Source: Pedobacter sp. ASV19 (GTDB taxonomy: Bacteria > Bacteroidota > Bacteroidia > Sphingobacteriales > Sphingobacteriaceae). From it: a stretch of DNA of 53,824 nt. This document shows, in pieces, positions 43,321 through 52,418 of this stretch; position 1 is the stretch's first letter, and every line of letters begins with the position of its first letter. The notes under the pieces are model-generated. The model had not been told where the DNA came from and did no database searches. It worked only from the letters and a program-made list of their open reading frames with translations. Position numbers and translations under genes: made by a program. Location of the stretch: NCBI RefSeq assembly GCF_016429005.1, contig NZ_JAELTV010000004.1, forward strand, positions 1 to 53,824, given 5' to 3'.

Positions 43321-43836
43321 TTATCGGGCGAAGCTTTTCTCGATCCTGTGCAATTGTTTTAAATGGTGCTTTAAATGAACCTCAGTAAAGCGGAACCATT
43401 GCCGGGCACTGAGGTAACCCAGTCGCGGGTGTTTGGATTTAACATTGTCTCTGGCCCTGGGGATTTGTTTGTAACCGGCTTCAAGCTGTTTTCCAAATTG
43501 GCCGATCAGGTCTTGCGCCTCTTTTTTGGTGATGACTTTTGCCCTGCCCTCCAGTTGTTTGGGGATTTTGTACCGTCCAGGAGGCAAAGCGCCAAAGAAA
43601 AGGATAAGCTTTACTGCAAACGCAGTCGGCTTATCCTTTCCTTTTCCATTTAGGCAATCTTCCATCGCCTGCAGTGATAAGAGGCTTGCATCAAAAATAT
43701 GGGCATATACTTCGCTGTAAGACCAGCCGCCGATGGGAGGTGTGGTCTGGAACTGGACATCACTGATGCTTTGCAGCTTGTCGTTGTAAGTATCTGAAAT
43801 CCTTTGCAGAGAAGAGAAAATGGTGGCTATATTCAT
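43321..43836 (-). CDS. DinB-like protein
   Basis: A 171-residue DinB/YfiT-like four-helix-bundle protein. Possible metal-binding histidines lie in GGWSYSEVYAHIFDAS near the N-terminus and in EVHLKHHLKQLHRIE at the C-terminus, the usual positions. Members are stress-induced proteins or thiol transferases; the activity is unknown here. A second ATG at 43857 is in frame and would overlap the upstream DUF4476 stop; 43836 avoids the overlap and starts at MNIATIF. Confidence 0.82.
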   Translation of the reverse strand: MNIATIFSSLQRISDTYNDKLQSISDVQFQTTPPIGGWSYSEVYAHIFDASLLSLQAMEDCLNGKGKDKPTAFAVKLILFFGALPPGRYKIPKQLEGRAKVITKKEAQDLIGQFGKQLEAGYKQIPRARDNVKSKHPRLGYLSARQWFRFTEVHLKHHLKQLHRIEKSFAR

Positions 43837-43837
43837 T

Positions 43838-44551
43838 TTAACGGGTTGAGGGTGCATTCTTTAAAAAGTCCATCAATCCATCCTGACCATGAAGAAATTT
43901 GAAACTGTTTTTTAAAGTATAATAGTTGTTCTTGTCTACAGTTACGCTGTAGGCTCTTTTTGCAACGTCCAGTCCCTGATCTTCAAAGTCCAGTGAGCGA
44001 ATGATCTCTCCAACTTGTTTTGTGCTGAAATAATTGTTCTTTAGGGCGAGGTTTATGATCCTGATTCTATCTTTGTCAAAATGTTCTGCCCGCACGGAGT
44101 TCATGAACTGTGTAAAATCATCCGGGTTCATGGCATAACCTCGGTCAGGATAGCCTGGGTTTACAGGTGGATAACCTGGCTGGGCATTTAGATTGCCGTC
44201 CCAGTCGTCAAGAAGATACTGGCCCCGGCTAAGTACCGAAAGTGCTGAGCTGATCTGAAACCCACGTCTTTGAGAATAAGAGGCGATGATTCTTTTATTG
44301 GCTTCCAGGCGGATGCGCTGTTTAAAGACGGGCCGGTTTTCCTGGAGTATGATGAGCACAGGGTTCGGGTCTGAAACTTCAAAGAAACGGAACCTGCCCC
44401 GGGAAGATCCGGCATACTCATCATTTAGGTAAACGGTAAATTTTCCCCGGTCAGAGATTTCAAGAAACAGTTCCGAGGTCTGTGCCCTTCGCTGGGCAAA
44501 GATTGTGGTAGTTTGCAGCAGTACAGCAAACAATAAGATGATTTTTTTCAT
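43838..44551 (-). CDS. DUF4476 exported protein
   Basis: A 237-residue protein with a signal peptide (cleavage likely after IFA near residue 19). The C-terminal 95 residues form a DUF4476 domain (FTQFMNSVRAEHFDKDRIRI...LDFEDQGLDVAKRAYSVT), a helical repeat of unknown role common in Bacteroidota. The middle has a Pro/Gly/Tyr-rich linker (PGYPPVNPGYPDRGY). It probably acts in the periplasm or at the cell surface. It is followed 1 bp later by the DinB-like gene. Confidence 0.85.
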   Translation of the reverse strand: MKKIILLFAVLLQTTTIFAQRRAQTSELFLEISDRGKFTVYLNDEYAGSSRGRFRFFEVSDPNPVLIILQENRPVFKQRIRLEANKRIIASYSQRRGFQISSALSVLSRGQYLLDDWDGNLNAQPGYPPVNPGYPDRGYAMNPDDFTQFMNSVRAEHFDKDRIRIINLALKNNYFSTKQVGEIIRSLDFEDQGLDVAKRAYSVTVDKNNYYTLKNSFKFLHGQDGLMDFLKNAPSTR

Positions 44552-44609
44552 TTGGTTTCATTTGTGTGTAGAAACCATATTACGAATCTCATACCACGAT
44601 AACAGAATT

Positions 44610-45299
44610 TTAGAAGTGCTGGAGTAATTCTTCCAAATGATGGATTTGCCAGTCCACGTATTCCGGTGCTTCTTTCTTTAGCGGGTTAAAGAAAATGGCC
44701 TTCATTCCAAAGTTTTGGGCGCCGGTAATATCAGCTTCCAGACTATCGCCAATCATAATGCTCTCTTCTTTTAGTGCTTCTGCTTTTTGTAAAGCATGTT
44801 CAAAAATGGCCTTGTCTGGCTTGTTAACGCCTACATCCTCAGAAATAATTACATTTTTAAAATAAGGATTTAGCGCGGAAACTTCCATTTTGGTTAAAGT
44901 ACTTTCTTTGAAACCATTGGAAATGATATGAAGACTGTATTTTTTCTGCAGGTAGGAGAGCACTTTTTCTGAGCCTTCAAATAAATTTGTTTTGGTTGGA
45001 GTGATCCGGACATAATCGTCCTCAAATTGCTGCGGTATATGGTCAGGGTGTATACCCAACTGGATAAAGGTACTGCTGAATCTTTCGGACCTAAGGGTTT
45101 CCTTGCTGATTTTGCCCACATGATAAGCGGCCCAGAGCCGGTGGTTATTTTCTGTATAGGTTTGAATGAACTCTTCTGTAGAAGTTAAACCAAGTGTTTG
45201 AAGCTGGTAGGTCTGATAGAGTTCCTTCAGTGTTTCTTCTGCATTTTTATCGAAATCCCAGATGGTATGATCCAGGTCAAAAAAGATATGTTTGATCAT
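44610..45299 (-). CDS. YjjG-type HAD hydrolase (noncanonical pyrimidine nucleotidase-like)
   Basis: A 229-residue HAD phosphatase. The first motif is FFDLDHTIWDF (D8 nucleophile, D10 acid), the second HIISNGFKEST, then NKPDKAIFEHAL and MIGDSLEADITGAQNFG. The pattern matches the YjjG nucleotidases that clear noncanonical pyrimidine nucleotides. The upstream in-frame codons to 45398 belong to the upp frame region and lack family features. The gene starts 2 bp after upp, so pyrimidine salvage and cleanup are probably co-expressed. Confidence 0.87.
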   Translation of the reverse strand: MIKHIFFDLDHTIWDFDKNAEETLKELYQTYQLQTLGLTSTEEFIQTYTENNHRLWAAYHVGKISKETLRSERFSSTFIQLGIHPDHIPQQFEDDYVRITPTKTNLFEGSEKVLSYLQKKYSLHIISNGFKESTLTKMEVSALNPYFKNVIISEDVGVNKPDKAIFEHALQKAEALKEESIMIGDSLEADITGAQNFGMKAIFFNPLKKEAPEYVDWQIHHLEELLQHF

Positions 45300-45301
45300 G
45301 A

Positions 45302-45946
45302 TTAAAGTTTTGGGCCATAAGCCAGGTCGCCGGCATCTCCAAGCCCGGGAACGATGTATGCTTTTGTCGTCATCTCTTCGTCTATTGCGCCGACCCACAA
45401 TTTGGCATGGGGAAGATTGGCTCTGACATGACGAATGCCTTCAGCACTGGCAATGGCAGTTACGATGTGAAGTTCTTTGATGCTGAAACGGTTAAGTAAT
45501 TCTTTGCAGCAGATCACCATACTTAGGCCAGTGGCAAGCATAGGATCAGCAACGATCACGGTCCTGTCTGTGAGGTCTGGTGAAGAAATATATTCCATCT
45601 GAATCTCAAAATCGCCGCTTTTGTGCGTTTTTCTGAAGGCGGTAATAAAGGCAGAGTCTGCCATATCGAAGATATTCAGTAATCCCTTGTGCATAGGCAG
45701 CCCTGCCCGGAGGATGGTGGCCAGCACGGGTTGCTGCACAAGTTGTTTGCTTTCTGCAATCCCAAGCGGGGTTTGTGTCTTTGTTTGCTCGTAGCTCAGG
45801 GTCTTACTGATCTCAAAAGCAAAGAATTCTCCCAGTCTCTCCAGGTTCTTTCTAAAGCGCATAGCATCTTTCTGTATATTTTCATCCCGAAGTTGAGCAA
45901 TAAAAACATTTGCAATAGAATTGGTTTTACTGAGGTCGAATATCAT
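45302..45946 (-). CDS. upp: Uracil phosphoribosyltransferase
   Basis: A 214-residue type I phosphoribosyltransferase that converts uracil and PRPP to UMP. It has the early region with TILRAGLPMHKGLL, the PRPP loop VADPMLATGLSM and the C-terminal uracil-binding YIVPGLGDAGDLAYG. In the last motif Leu-Ala-Tyr replaces the more usual Arg-x-Phe/Tyr, a small deviation. Its first 20 bases overlap the 3' end of the deacetylase-like gene upstream. Confidence 0.94.
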   Translation of the reverse strand: MIFDLSKTNSIANVFIAQLRDENIQKDAMRFRKNLERLGEFFAFEISKTLSYEQTKTQTPLGIAESKQLVQQPVLATILRAGLPMHKGLLNIFDMADSAFITAFRKTHKSGDFEIQMEYISSPDLTDRTVIVADPMLATGLSMVICCKELLNRFSIKELHIVTAIASAEGIRHVRANLPHAKLWVGAIDEEMTTKAYIVPGLGDAGDLAYGPKL

Positions 45947-47054
45947 TAGGCAAAGATAAAAAATTGCTTAACATTTCTGTGTAAAGCTTTCTTGCAGTTC
46001 GGCCTTTTCCACTATTAACCAGGGTATCCTGGTGCCAGGTCATGTACAATTTGCCTTCCAGTAGCTTTACGGTGTCAACAATATTTTTCCATTGAGCGAG
46101 GGTAGGGGCAATTCTGATGTGTTTGTCATTAGACAGGTTTCCGTCATTAATGGCTACCGGATGTACAAGGAGGTGCGTGGTTTTTTCCAGCTGAAGATCA
46201 TACCATGGAAAAGGGGTGCAGGTTCCAGCTCTAAAGCCAGTTGTATGCTTATAGCCCATGCGATAATCATTCACTGTTCCTGTTTTCAGGAGCTGGAGGT
46301 AGCTTTGAGGGAGATTGATCTGTCCATCACATTCATGATCCTCATCCTGGCTGGGTTTGAAAAAGAAGCGTGTTTTGATTCTGTATGGCTCATGCGCGCT
46401 GTTTACAAAGGCCTGGATGTCTTTGGCCTTTCTGTCTTCAGTTTTATCCTTCCTTAAAACCGCGGTAACCTTTCGAAGCAGGTTGATGCCAGTTCTGAAT
46501 ATTCCGTCCGAGCCGGAAGTGCCAGGATACATGCAAATTAAGGGTATAAAGTCGAATCTCTTTTTTTCGAAAAAGAGATTGGGATGCTTTTTCAGCAGGA
46601 TATTTTTCAGGATCAGTGCCCAGGCATCAATTACAGGGATTTGCAGCAGTTTTAATTTGCTTTGCAGGCTGTATTCTGGTGGATAATGACCGTCGGAGTC
46701 TGGGTGAAAGGGCAAATACTCTTCATATCGGCTGATAAAGTAAAATGAAGCTGCGAAGAGGTCAAAGGGCAGGGTGCTGCCAGTTACCGCAAAGGGGACG
46801 ATCGTATCTCCAAACGCAGTGGTTTTAAAACTGGTTTTTACGATAGCGTGGGAAAGCAGCAGGTCTGTATTTTTAAAAAACAGTTCATCGCCTACCGGCT
46901 GATTTGCATAGCTAATCTTTGGGAGTGTGGATGCTTTGAATTCTGCCAGGTTTGAGCTGAAGCCAACCTGGGTTTTCAGGACATCATTAAAGATAAAATT
47001 AAAAATATATCTTATCCGGGGCGTTAGTATCGGTACATAGGCCAGTAGCTTCAT
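45927..47054 (-). CDS. Degenerate polysaccharide deacetylase-like protein (DUF7033 type)
   Basis: A 375-residue protein whose N-terminal half matches the domain placed before NodB-type deacetylases in Bacteroidota (FAASFYFISRYEEYLPF...DGHYPPEYS...PVIDAWALIL). The C-terminal part keeps MGYKHTTGFRAGTCTPFPWYDL and HPVAINDGNLS. Where relatives have an acidic catalytic start motif and the metal-binding HPS region, this protein has CMYPGTSGSDGIFR and a shortened segment, so the usual catalytic residues seem lost. ATG codons at 47054 and 47063 are both possible. It is probably a non-catalytic or altered relative. Confidence 0.7.
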   Translation of the reverse strand: MKLLAYVPILTPRIRYIFNFIFNDVLKTQVGFSSNLAEFKASTLPKISYANQPVGDELFFKNTDLLLSHAIVKTSFKTTAFGDTIVPFAVTGSTLPFDLFAASFYFISRYEEYLPFHPDSDGHYPPEYSLQSKLKLLQIPVIDAWALILKNILLKKHPNLFFEKKRFDFIPLICMYPGTSGSDGIFRTGINLLRKVTAVLRKDKTEDRKAKDIQAFVNSAHEPYRIKTRFFFKPSQDEDHECDGQINLPQSYLQLLKTGTVNDYRMGYKHTTGFRAGTCTPFPWYDLQLEKTTHLLVHPVAINDGNLSNDKHIRIAPTLAQWKNIVDTVKLLEGKLYMTWHQDTLVNSGKGRTARKLYTEMLSNFLSLPNDIRPQ

Positions 47055-47127
47055 GATGACCATAAAAATAAGATTTTTATTTAAAAGCAAGCAAGCCCTC
47101 CGGATATTTCCTTCGTAAATAATTTCT

Positions 47128-47135
47128 TATCTTTG
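47128..47135 (+). promoter_or_regulatory. -7 box for uvrB
   Basis: TATCTTTG is an exact TAnnTTTG match ending 5 bp before the ATG at 47141. Transcription would begin at or near the start codon, giving a leaderless or nearly leaderless message. Confidence 0.5.
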
Positions 47136-47140
47136 ATTTG

Positions 47141-49177
47141 ATGAAATTTAAAATCGTATCAGATTACAAACCTACAGGAGATCAGCCCAATGCCATCAGG
47201 CAATTGGTTGAAGGGGTAAACAATCAGGAGCACTATCAGACGCTGCTTGGTGTAACAGGTTCTGGTAAAACCTTTACTGTTGCGAACCTTATTGAGCAGA
47301 CGCAGAAACCAACCTTAATCCTGAGTCATAACAAGACTTTGGCCGCACAGTTGTATGGAGAGTTTAAGCAGTTCTTCCCCGAAAATGCGGTGAATTATTT
47401 TGTTTCCTATTATGATTATTATCAACCTGAGGCGTATATGCCCAGTAGTAATACTTATATAGAAAAGGACCTGAGTATCAACGAAGAGATTGAAAAGTTG
47501 CGCTTAAGAACGACCTCTGCCTTAATGTCGGGTAGAAGGGATGTGATTGTCGTTTCCTCTATTTCCTGTATTTATGGTATGGGAAACCCAGAGGATTTTT
47601 CCAGGTCTGTATTCCGTTTCTCGGTGGGGACAAGGATTTCCCGTAATTCTTTTCTGCACAGCCTGGTCGAGATTTTATATGCGAGAACAATTAATGATTT
47701 TAAACGAGGTACTTTCCGGGTAAAGGGAGATACGGTGGATATCTTTCCTGCCTACCTGGATAATGCCTACCGGATTTCTTTTTTTGGAGATGATATTGAA
47801 GAACTGAGCGTGATCGATCCGGTTACGGGCAAGACCCTGGAGAAACTGGAGGATATGGCGATTTACCCGGCCAATTTGTTTGTGACGCCTAAAGACCGGT
47901 TTAATTCTTCTATTTGGGGCATCCAGGAAGAACTGGAGATCCGCAAGAACCAACTGATCGAAGACCGGCAGCTTCTGGAAGCAAAAAGACTGGAAGAGCG
48001 GGTAAATTTTGATATAGAGATGATGAAGGAACTGGGGTACTGCTCCGGTATTGAAAATTATTCCCGTTTCTTTGATGGCCGTTCACCAGGAATGCGCCCT
48101 TTCTGTTTGCTGGACTACTTTCCTGATGATTATTTAATGGTGATTGATGAAAGCCATGTGACGGTGCCTCAGATCCGGGCAATGTATGGGGGGGACCGGT
48201 CTAGAAAAATGTCGCTGGTGGAATATGGTTTCCGCTTACCTTCTGCTTTAGATAACCGACCTTTGAATTTTGAGGAATTTGAACGTCTGGCACCACAAAC
48301 GGTTTATGTAAGTGCAACACCTGCCGACTATGAGCTGCAGAAATCAGACGGGGTATTTGTGGAGCAGGTGATCCGGCCTACGGGTTTGCTGGATCCTTTA
48401 ATTGAAGTGCGGCCAGCGGTAAACCAGGTAGATGATCTGCTGGAAGAAATCGAGAAGACCATCAAGATGGGAGACCGGGTATTGGTGACTACTTTAACCA
48501 AACGCATGGCAGAGGAGCTGACTAAATATATGGACCGGCTGAACATCAAGGTCCGTTATATTCACTCAGAGGTGAAGACACTTGAGCGTGTGGAAATCCT
48601 TAGAGGCTTACGTTTAGGAGAATTTGATGTGCTGATCGGAATTAACCTGTTGAGGGAAGGACTTGACCTTCCTGAGGTGTCTTTTGTAGCCATATTGGAT
48701 GCGGATAAAGAAGGGTTTTTACGTTCTGACCGCGCCTTGATACAGACCATAGGACGCGCAGCGCGGAACGACAGAGGAAGAGTAATTATGTATGCAGACA
48801 ACATCACCGAATCCATGGAAAGGACAATTGACGAAACCAACCGGAGAAGGGAAAAACAAATCGCCTATAACCTGGAGCATGGAATTACGCCCAAAACAGT
48901 TGGCAAGAGTAGAGAAGCTATTATGGAACAGACTTCAATGCTGGATTTCTCTGAGAATGCCACAAGGGCTAAAGCCTATGTGGAGGTAGATGAAGTGAGT
49001 ATTGCAGCAGATCCGGTGGTTCAGTATATGACCAAAGCAGAAATGCAGAAGTCTATAGATAAAACGCGTAAAGAAATGACTAAGGCTGCCAAAGACATGG
49101 ACTTTCTGCTTGCCGCAAGGTTAAGGGACGAAATGTTTGCCATGGAAAAAGTATTTGAGGAGCGTTTTGGCAAGTAA
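47141..49177 (+). CDS. uvrB: Excinuclease ABC subunit B
   Basis: Damage-verifying helicase of nucleotide excision repair; it is loaded on DNA by UvrA and recruits UvrC. The 678 residues hold the Walker A GVTGSGKTFT (37-46), the beta-hairpin region with NYFVSYYDYYQPEAY that grips the damaged strand, the DESH box in VIDESHVTVPQ, helicase motif VI in QTIGRAARNDRGR and a C-terminal UVR domain (DMDFLLAARLRDEMFAMEK). A TTG at 47138 is also in frame, but the ATG is preferred. Confidence 0.98.
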   Translation: MKFKIVSDYKPTGDQPNAIRQLVEGVNNQEHYQTLLGVTGSGKTFTVANLIEQTQKPTLILSHNKTLAAQLYGEFKQFFPENAVNYFVSYYDYYQPEAYMPSSNTYIEKDLSINEEIEKLRLRTTSALMSGRRDVIVVSSISCIYGMGNPEDFSRSVFRFSVGTRISRNSFLHSLVEILYARTINDFKRGTFRVKGDTVDIFPAYLDNAYRISFFGDDIEELSVIDPVTGKTLEKLEDMAIYPANLFVTPKDRFNSSIWGIQEELEIRKNQLIEDRQLLEAKRLEERVNFDIEMMKELGYCSGIENYSRFFDGRSPGMRPFCLLDYFPDDYLMVIDESHVTVPQIRAMYGGDRSRKMSLVEYGFRLPSALDNRPLNFEEFERLAPQTVYVSATPADYELQKSDGVFVEQVIRPTGLLDPLIEVRPAVNQVDDLLEEIEKTIKMGDRVLVTTLTKRMAEELTKYMDRLNIKVRYIHSEVKTLERVEILRGLRLGEFDVLIGINLLREGLDLPEVSFVAILDADKEGFLRSDRALIQTIGRAARNDRGRVIMYADNITESMERTIDETNRRREKQIAYNLEHGITPKTVGKSREAIMEQTSMLDFSENATRAKAYVEVDEVSIAADPVVQYMTKAEMQKSIDKTRKEMTKAAKDMDFLLAARLRDEMFAMEKVFEERFGK

Positions 49178-49201
49178 ATTGAGTATAGTAAAGAGTAAGT
49201 A

Positions 49202-49402
49202 ATGGACGGAAAGAACAGAAAAGACATTTATCCCGGTTTAGAGGTGGATATTATTTTGAAGAAAGACCAGAGATCTGGTACCTTGACCAGGGGGATTGTT
49301 GCAAATTTATTAACCTCTTCTCCCTTTCATTCCAGGGGTATTAAAGTGCGTTTGGAGGATGGACAGGTAGGCCGTGTGGCACATATTGTAGAAGAAGATT
49401 GA
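49202..49402 (+). CDS. ywbE: YwbE family small protein
   Basis: A 66-residue protein matching the YwbE family: R-x-DIYPGLEVDIILKKDQ at the start, then RSGTLTRGIVANLLT and GIKVRLEDGQVGRVAHI. It is likely a small beta-barrel, OB-like protein. The function is unknown. It lies 24 bp after uvrB on the same strand. Confidence 0.85.
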   Translation: MDGKNRKDIYPGLEVDIILKKDQRSGTLTRGIVANLLTSSPFHSRGIKVRLEDGQVGRVAHIVEED

Positions 49403-49488
49403 TTGTAATGTAAGTGCAATAATCTGGTAGAAACTGTAATAATCAAAAATGAATTCCGTCATATTTGTAAACATTAAGACGAATTAAC

Positions 49489-49734
49489 ATGGGAATAGTA
49501 AAATTTCTTTTTATAACGATATTGGTGATGTGGGTGATCAGGATGCTTTTGAAACTGGTTTTCCCGCTTGTGCTCAGAAATATTTTTAACAATATGCAAC
49601 AACAGGCCAATGGTGCGCAACAAGCTCCCAGGAGGCCTGAAGGTTCTATATCTATAGATTATATGCCACCGAAGCCTAAGCCTGGAAATGTAGATAAACT
49701 GGGTGATTTTGTAGACTACGAAGAGGTTAAATAA
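49489..49734 (+). CDS. DUF4834 small membrane protein
   Basis: An 81-residue protein with one N-terminal membrane segment (residues 5-29), then an Asn/Gln/Pro-rich stretch and the C-terminus GDFVDYEEVK, the signature of the DUF4834 family of Bacteroidota. The function is unknown. It is 75 bp before the YfhO gene, which has its own promoter box. Confidence 0.8.
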   Translation: MGIVKFLFITILVMWVIRMLLKLVFPLVLRNIFNNMQQQANGAQQAPRRPEGSISIDYMPPKPKPGNVDKLGDFVDYEEVK

Positions 49735-49773
49735 TTATAATATTAATTTAAGCGCTTATTTCCTTCATTTTTA

Positions 49774-49781
49774 TATTTTTG
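49774..49781 (+). promoter_or_regulatory. -7 box for the yfhO-like gene
   Basis: TATTTTTG is an exact TAnnTTTG match, 28 bp before the ATG at 49810. The -33 region lacks a clear TTG. Confidence 0.5.
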
Positions 49782-49809
49782 GGGTTAGTTTAAATATTAA
49801 ATAACCCTA

Positions 49810-52290
49810 ATGAATACTTGGTTTAAAAGAAATGGCATCCACGTTGCCATCGCCGCATTTTTCGTAATTATCTGTTTCGCCTATTTCAGCCCTGTTTTGC
49901 AAGGCAAGGGACCGGCTCAAAGTGATGTCCTGCAGGCAAAAGCGATGCAGAAGGAAATTATGGACTACAAAGCTAAAGATGGTAAAGGGCCTCTTTGGAC
50001 CAATCAGATGTTTGGAGGTATGCCGGCTTATCAGATTTGGGTTCAATACCCAATGAATGGTGCAACTTATGTCATTTCTGCGATTAAAACCATATTGCCA
50101 GATCCTGTGGATGTGGTTTTGTTGTATCTGCTGGGGGCGTATCTGTTGTTTTGTGTATTAAAAGTCAACCCGTATCTCGCTGCGTTAGGGGCCATTGCTT
50201 TTGCTTTTACCTCCTATAATTTTATCATTATTGCTGCCGGGCATAGCAATAAGGCTCTGGCCATTGCTTTCTTTGCGCCCATTCTGGCTGCGGTAATTTT
50301 AACACTTCGAGGAAAGTATTGGGTGGGTGGAAGTTTGTTTGCACTGTTCCTCGCTTTGGAGATCAGGGCCAACCACATTCAAATGACCTATTATATCTCG
50401 ATTGCATTGGTGATTTATCTTGCTATTGAATTGTATCATGCCTGGAAAGAAAAGAAGCTGTCTGCATTTGGACGGGGTTTAAGTTTTATCGCTATTGGTG
50501 CTGTATTGGCACTGATGGTGAATGCAAGTACTTTATGGACTACTTACGAGTATGGAAAGGAATCCAACAGAGGAAAATCTAATTTAACGACAGATAAAGC
50601 AGAAGAAAAGAATGGTCTTTCTAAAGAATATGCTTATGGCTGGAGCCAGGGTGTTGGAGAGAGTTTTACCTTTCTGATCCCAAACCTTTATGGTGGGGCG
50701 ACCAGTATTGATGCACTGGTTAAACCGGAAAGCAATGCGTATAAGTCTTTACAATCATTAACAGGTGGCGATCCGACGCAGGCGATTCAACAGCTGGCCG
50801 GGCAGATTGGTTATCAGCAGTACTGGGGTGGTAAGCCAGGTACTTCAGGACCATATTATTTTGGGGCAATTATCTGCTTCCTGTTTGTTTTTGGGCTGCT
50901 TGTTGTAAGAAGCCGTTTTAAGTGGTGGGCTTTAGGCACAACCATTTTATTCATGCTGCTTTCTTTCGGAAGTAATTTCCCCTTGATATCCGATTTGTTT
51001 TTTGATTATTTCCCATTATACAATAAGTTCAGGGCGGTGGAATCTATTTTGGCTGTAGTAGGGCTAATGGTTCCTGTTTTAGCCGTGCTTGCAATTAAAG
51101 AAGCTACAGAAAGTAAGCTGGAACAAAAGGTACTTCTTAAAAAATTAACGATCGCTGCGGCAATCACCGGAGGGTTCTCCTTATTGGTTGCCATTATGCC
51201 AACCGTATTTTTCAGTTTTACCAGCGAAAACCATCAGCGCATGCTGGAGGCGCTTACCCAGATTCTGCAGAACAACCGTGGAGAGGCGTTAAAAGTTGCC
51301 AATGCTCTGGTGGCGGATCGTGTTGACATTGCTCGTGCAGATGCCTTGAGGTCTGTACTTTTTATTGCGATTGCTTATGCATTGATCTGGGCGTTCATTA
51401 CCAAAAAAATGAATCTTCAACTGGCATTAGTACTGCTTGGTTTTGCTGTTTTGATCGATATGTGGCAAGTGGATCGCCGTTATTTAAACAACAATAATTT
51501 CGCGAGTAAATCAGACCTGGCTAACCATTTCCAGCCCCGCGATGTAGATACATTTATTATGGCGGATAAAGATCCTGATTTCAGGGTAATGGACCTCACG
51601 ACTTCTACTTTTTCAGATGCGAGTGCTTCCCAGTTCCATAAAACTGTGGGTGGTTACCATGCGGCTAAATTGAAGCGTTTCCAGGAGTTGATCGATAATC
51701 AATTCTCAAAAAGTGTGAACCAGGATGTGCTGGATATGTTGAATACGAAATATATTATCACACAAGACCAGCAAAATGGTTCTTATAAAATGCAAAGAAA
51801 TCAAACCGCTGCAGGAAATGCATGGATTGTACAAAATGTACAATTTGCCAAAGATGCAGACGAAGAGATGAAGGCGATCAGTAGTTTTGATCCGAAAAAA
51901 GAAGCCATTGTGGACATTCGGTATAAAGGTCTTATTGATGAGAAAAAGGTAACAGGTGGTGGTGCAACAGCGATGATCACGCTGGACAGTTATCATCCTG
52001 ACCATTTGGTTTATTCCTATAGTGCGCCTTCGGACGTAATTGCCGTTTTTTCTGAAATTTATTATGACAAAGGCTGGAATATGTATATCGATAATGAGAA
52101 AAAACCTTATTTCAGAGCTGATTATGTACTGCGTGCAGCGCAGCTCCCGGCAGGTAATCATAAAGTAGAGTTTAAATTTGAGCCTGTTTCTTATTATGCA
52201 GGGGAAAAGATTTCCCTGGCAGGATCTGTTTTATTGCTGGCCGCATTGGGCTTTGCATGTTACGGAGAGAAAAAAAAGAAGGCCGCTTAA
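49810..52290 (+). CDS. YfhO family membrane protein (GT-C-like)
   Basis: An 826-residue integral membrane protein. It has around a dozen hydrophobic segments between residues 12 and 560, a loop of about 110 residues (230-345) facing outward, and a C-terminal soluble domain of about 260 residues with GWNMYIDNEKKPYFRADYVLRAAQLPAG, the YfhO end. A final membrane segment precedes the lysine-rich C-terminus. In Firmicutes YfhO is linked to glycosylation of lipoteichoic acid; in Bacteroidota the substrate is unknown, but a lipid-linked sugar donor and an extracytoplasmic glycan or protein acceptor are likely. Confidence 0.88.
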   Translation: MNTWFKRNGIHVAIAAFFVIICFAYFSPVLQGKGPAQSDVLQAKAMQKEIMDYKAKDGKGPLWTNQMFGGMPAYQIWVQYPMNGATYVISAIKTILPDPVDVVLLYLLGAYLLFCVLKVNPYLAALGAIAFAFTSYNFIIIAAGHSNKALAIAFFAPILAAVILTLRGKYWVGGSLFALFLALEIRANHIQMTYYISIALVIYLAIELYHAWKEKKLSAFGRGLSFIAIGAVLALMVNASTLWTTYEYGKESNRGKSNLTTDKAEEKNGLSKEYAYGWSQGVGESFTFLIPNLYGGATSIDALVKPESNAYKSLQSLTGGDPTQAIQQLAGQIGYQQYWGGKPGTSGPYYFGAIICFLFVFGLLVVRSRFKWWALGTTILFMLLSFGSNFPLISDLFFDYFPLYNKFRAVESILAVVGLMVPVLAVLAIKEATESKLEQKVLLKKLTIAAAITGGFSLLVAIMPTVFFSFTSENHQRMLEALTQILQNNRGEALKVANALVADRVDIARADALRSVLFIAIAYALIWAFITKKMNLQLALVLLGFAVLIDMWQVDRRYLNNNNFASKSDLANHFQPRDVDTFIMADKDPDFRVMDLTTSTFSDASASQFHKTVGGYHAAKLKRFQELIDNQFSKSVNQDVLDMLNTKYIITQDQQNGSYKMQRNQTAAGNAWIVQNVQFAKDADEEMKAISSFDPKKEAIVDIRYKGLIDEKKVTGGGATAMITLDSYHPDHLVYSYSAPSDVIAVFSEIYYDKGWNMYIDNEKKPYFRADYVLRAAQLPAGNHKVEFKFEPVSYYAGEKISLAGSVLLLAALGFACYGEKKKKAA

Positions 52291-52313
52291 ACATTATTTA
52301 AGCGATTTGAAAT

Positions 52314-52343
52314 AAAGGTTATTGCCATCTGGCAATAACCTTT
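52314..52343 (+). terminator. Intrinsic terminator after the yfhO-like gene
   Basis: AAAGGTTATTGCC (52314-52326) pairs perfectly with GGCAATAACCTTT (52331-52343), a 13-bp stem with a 4-nt loop followed by T-runs. A second hairpin precedes it: CGCTTAAA (52284-52291) with TTTAAGCG (52297-52304), which overlaps the stop codon. Confidence 0.9.
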
Positions 52344-52418
52344 TGTTTTTTTAATAATATTCTGTTAATGGCTTGTTAACCTGTGCATTGCATATTTGTG
52401 TCCATAAACTAAAGATCT

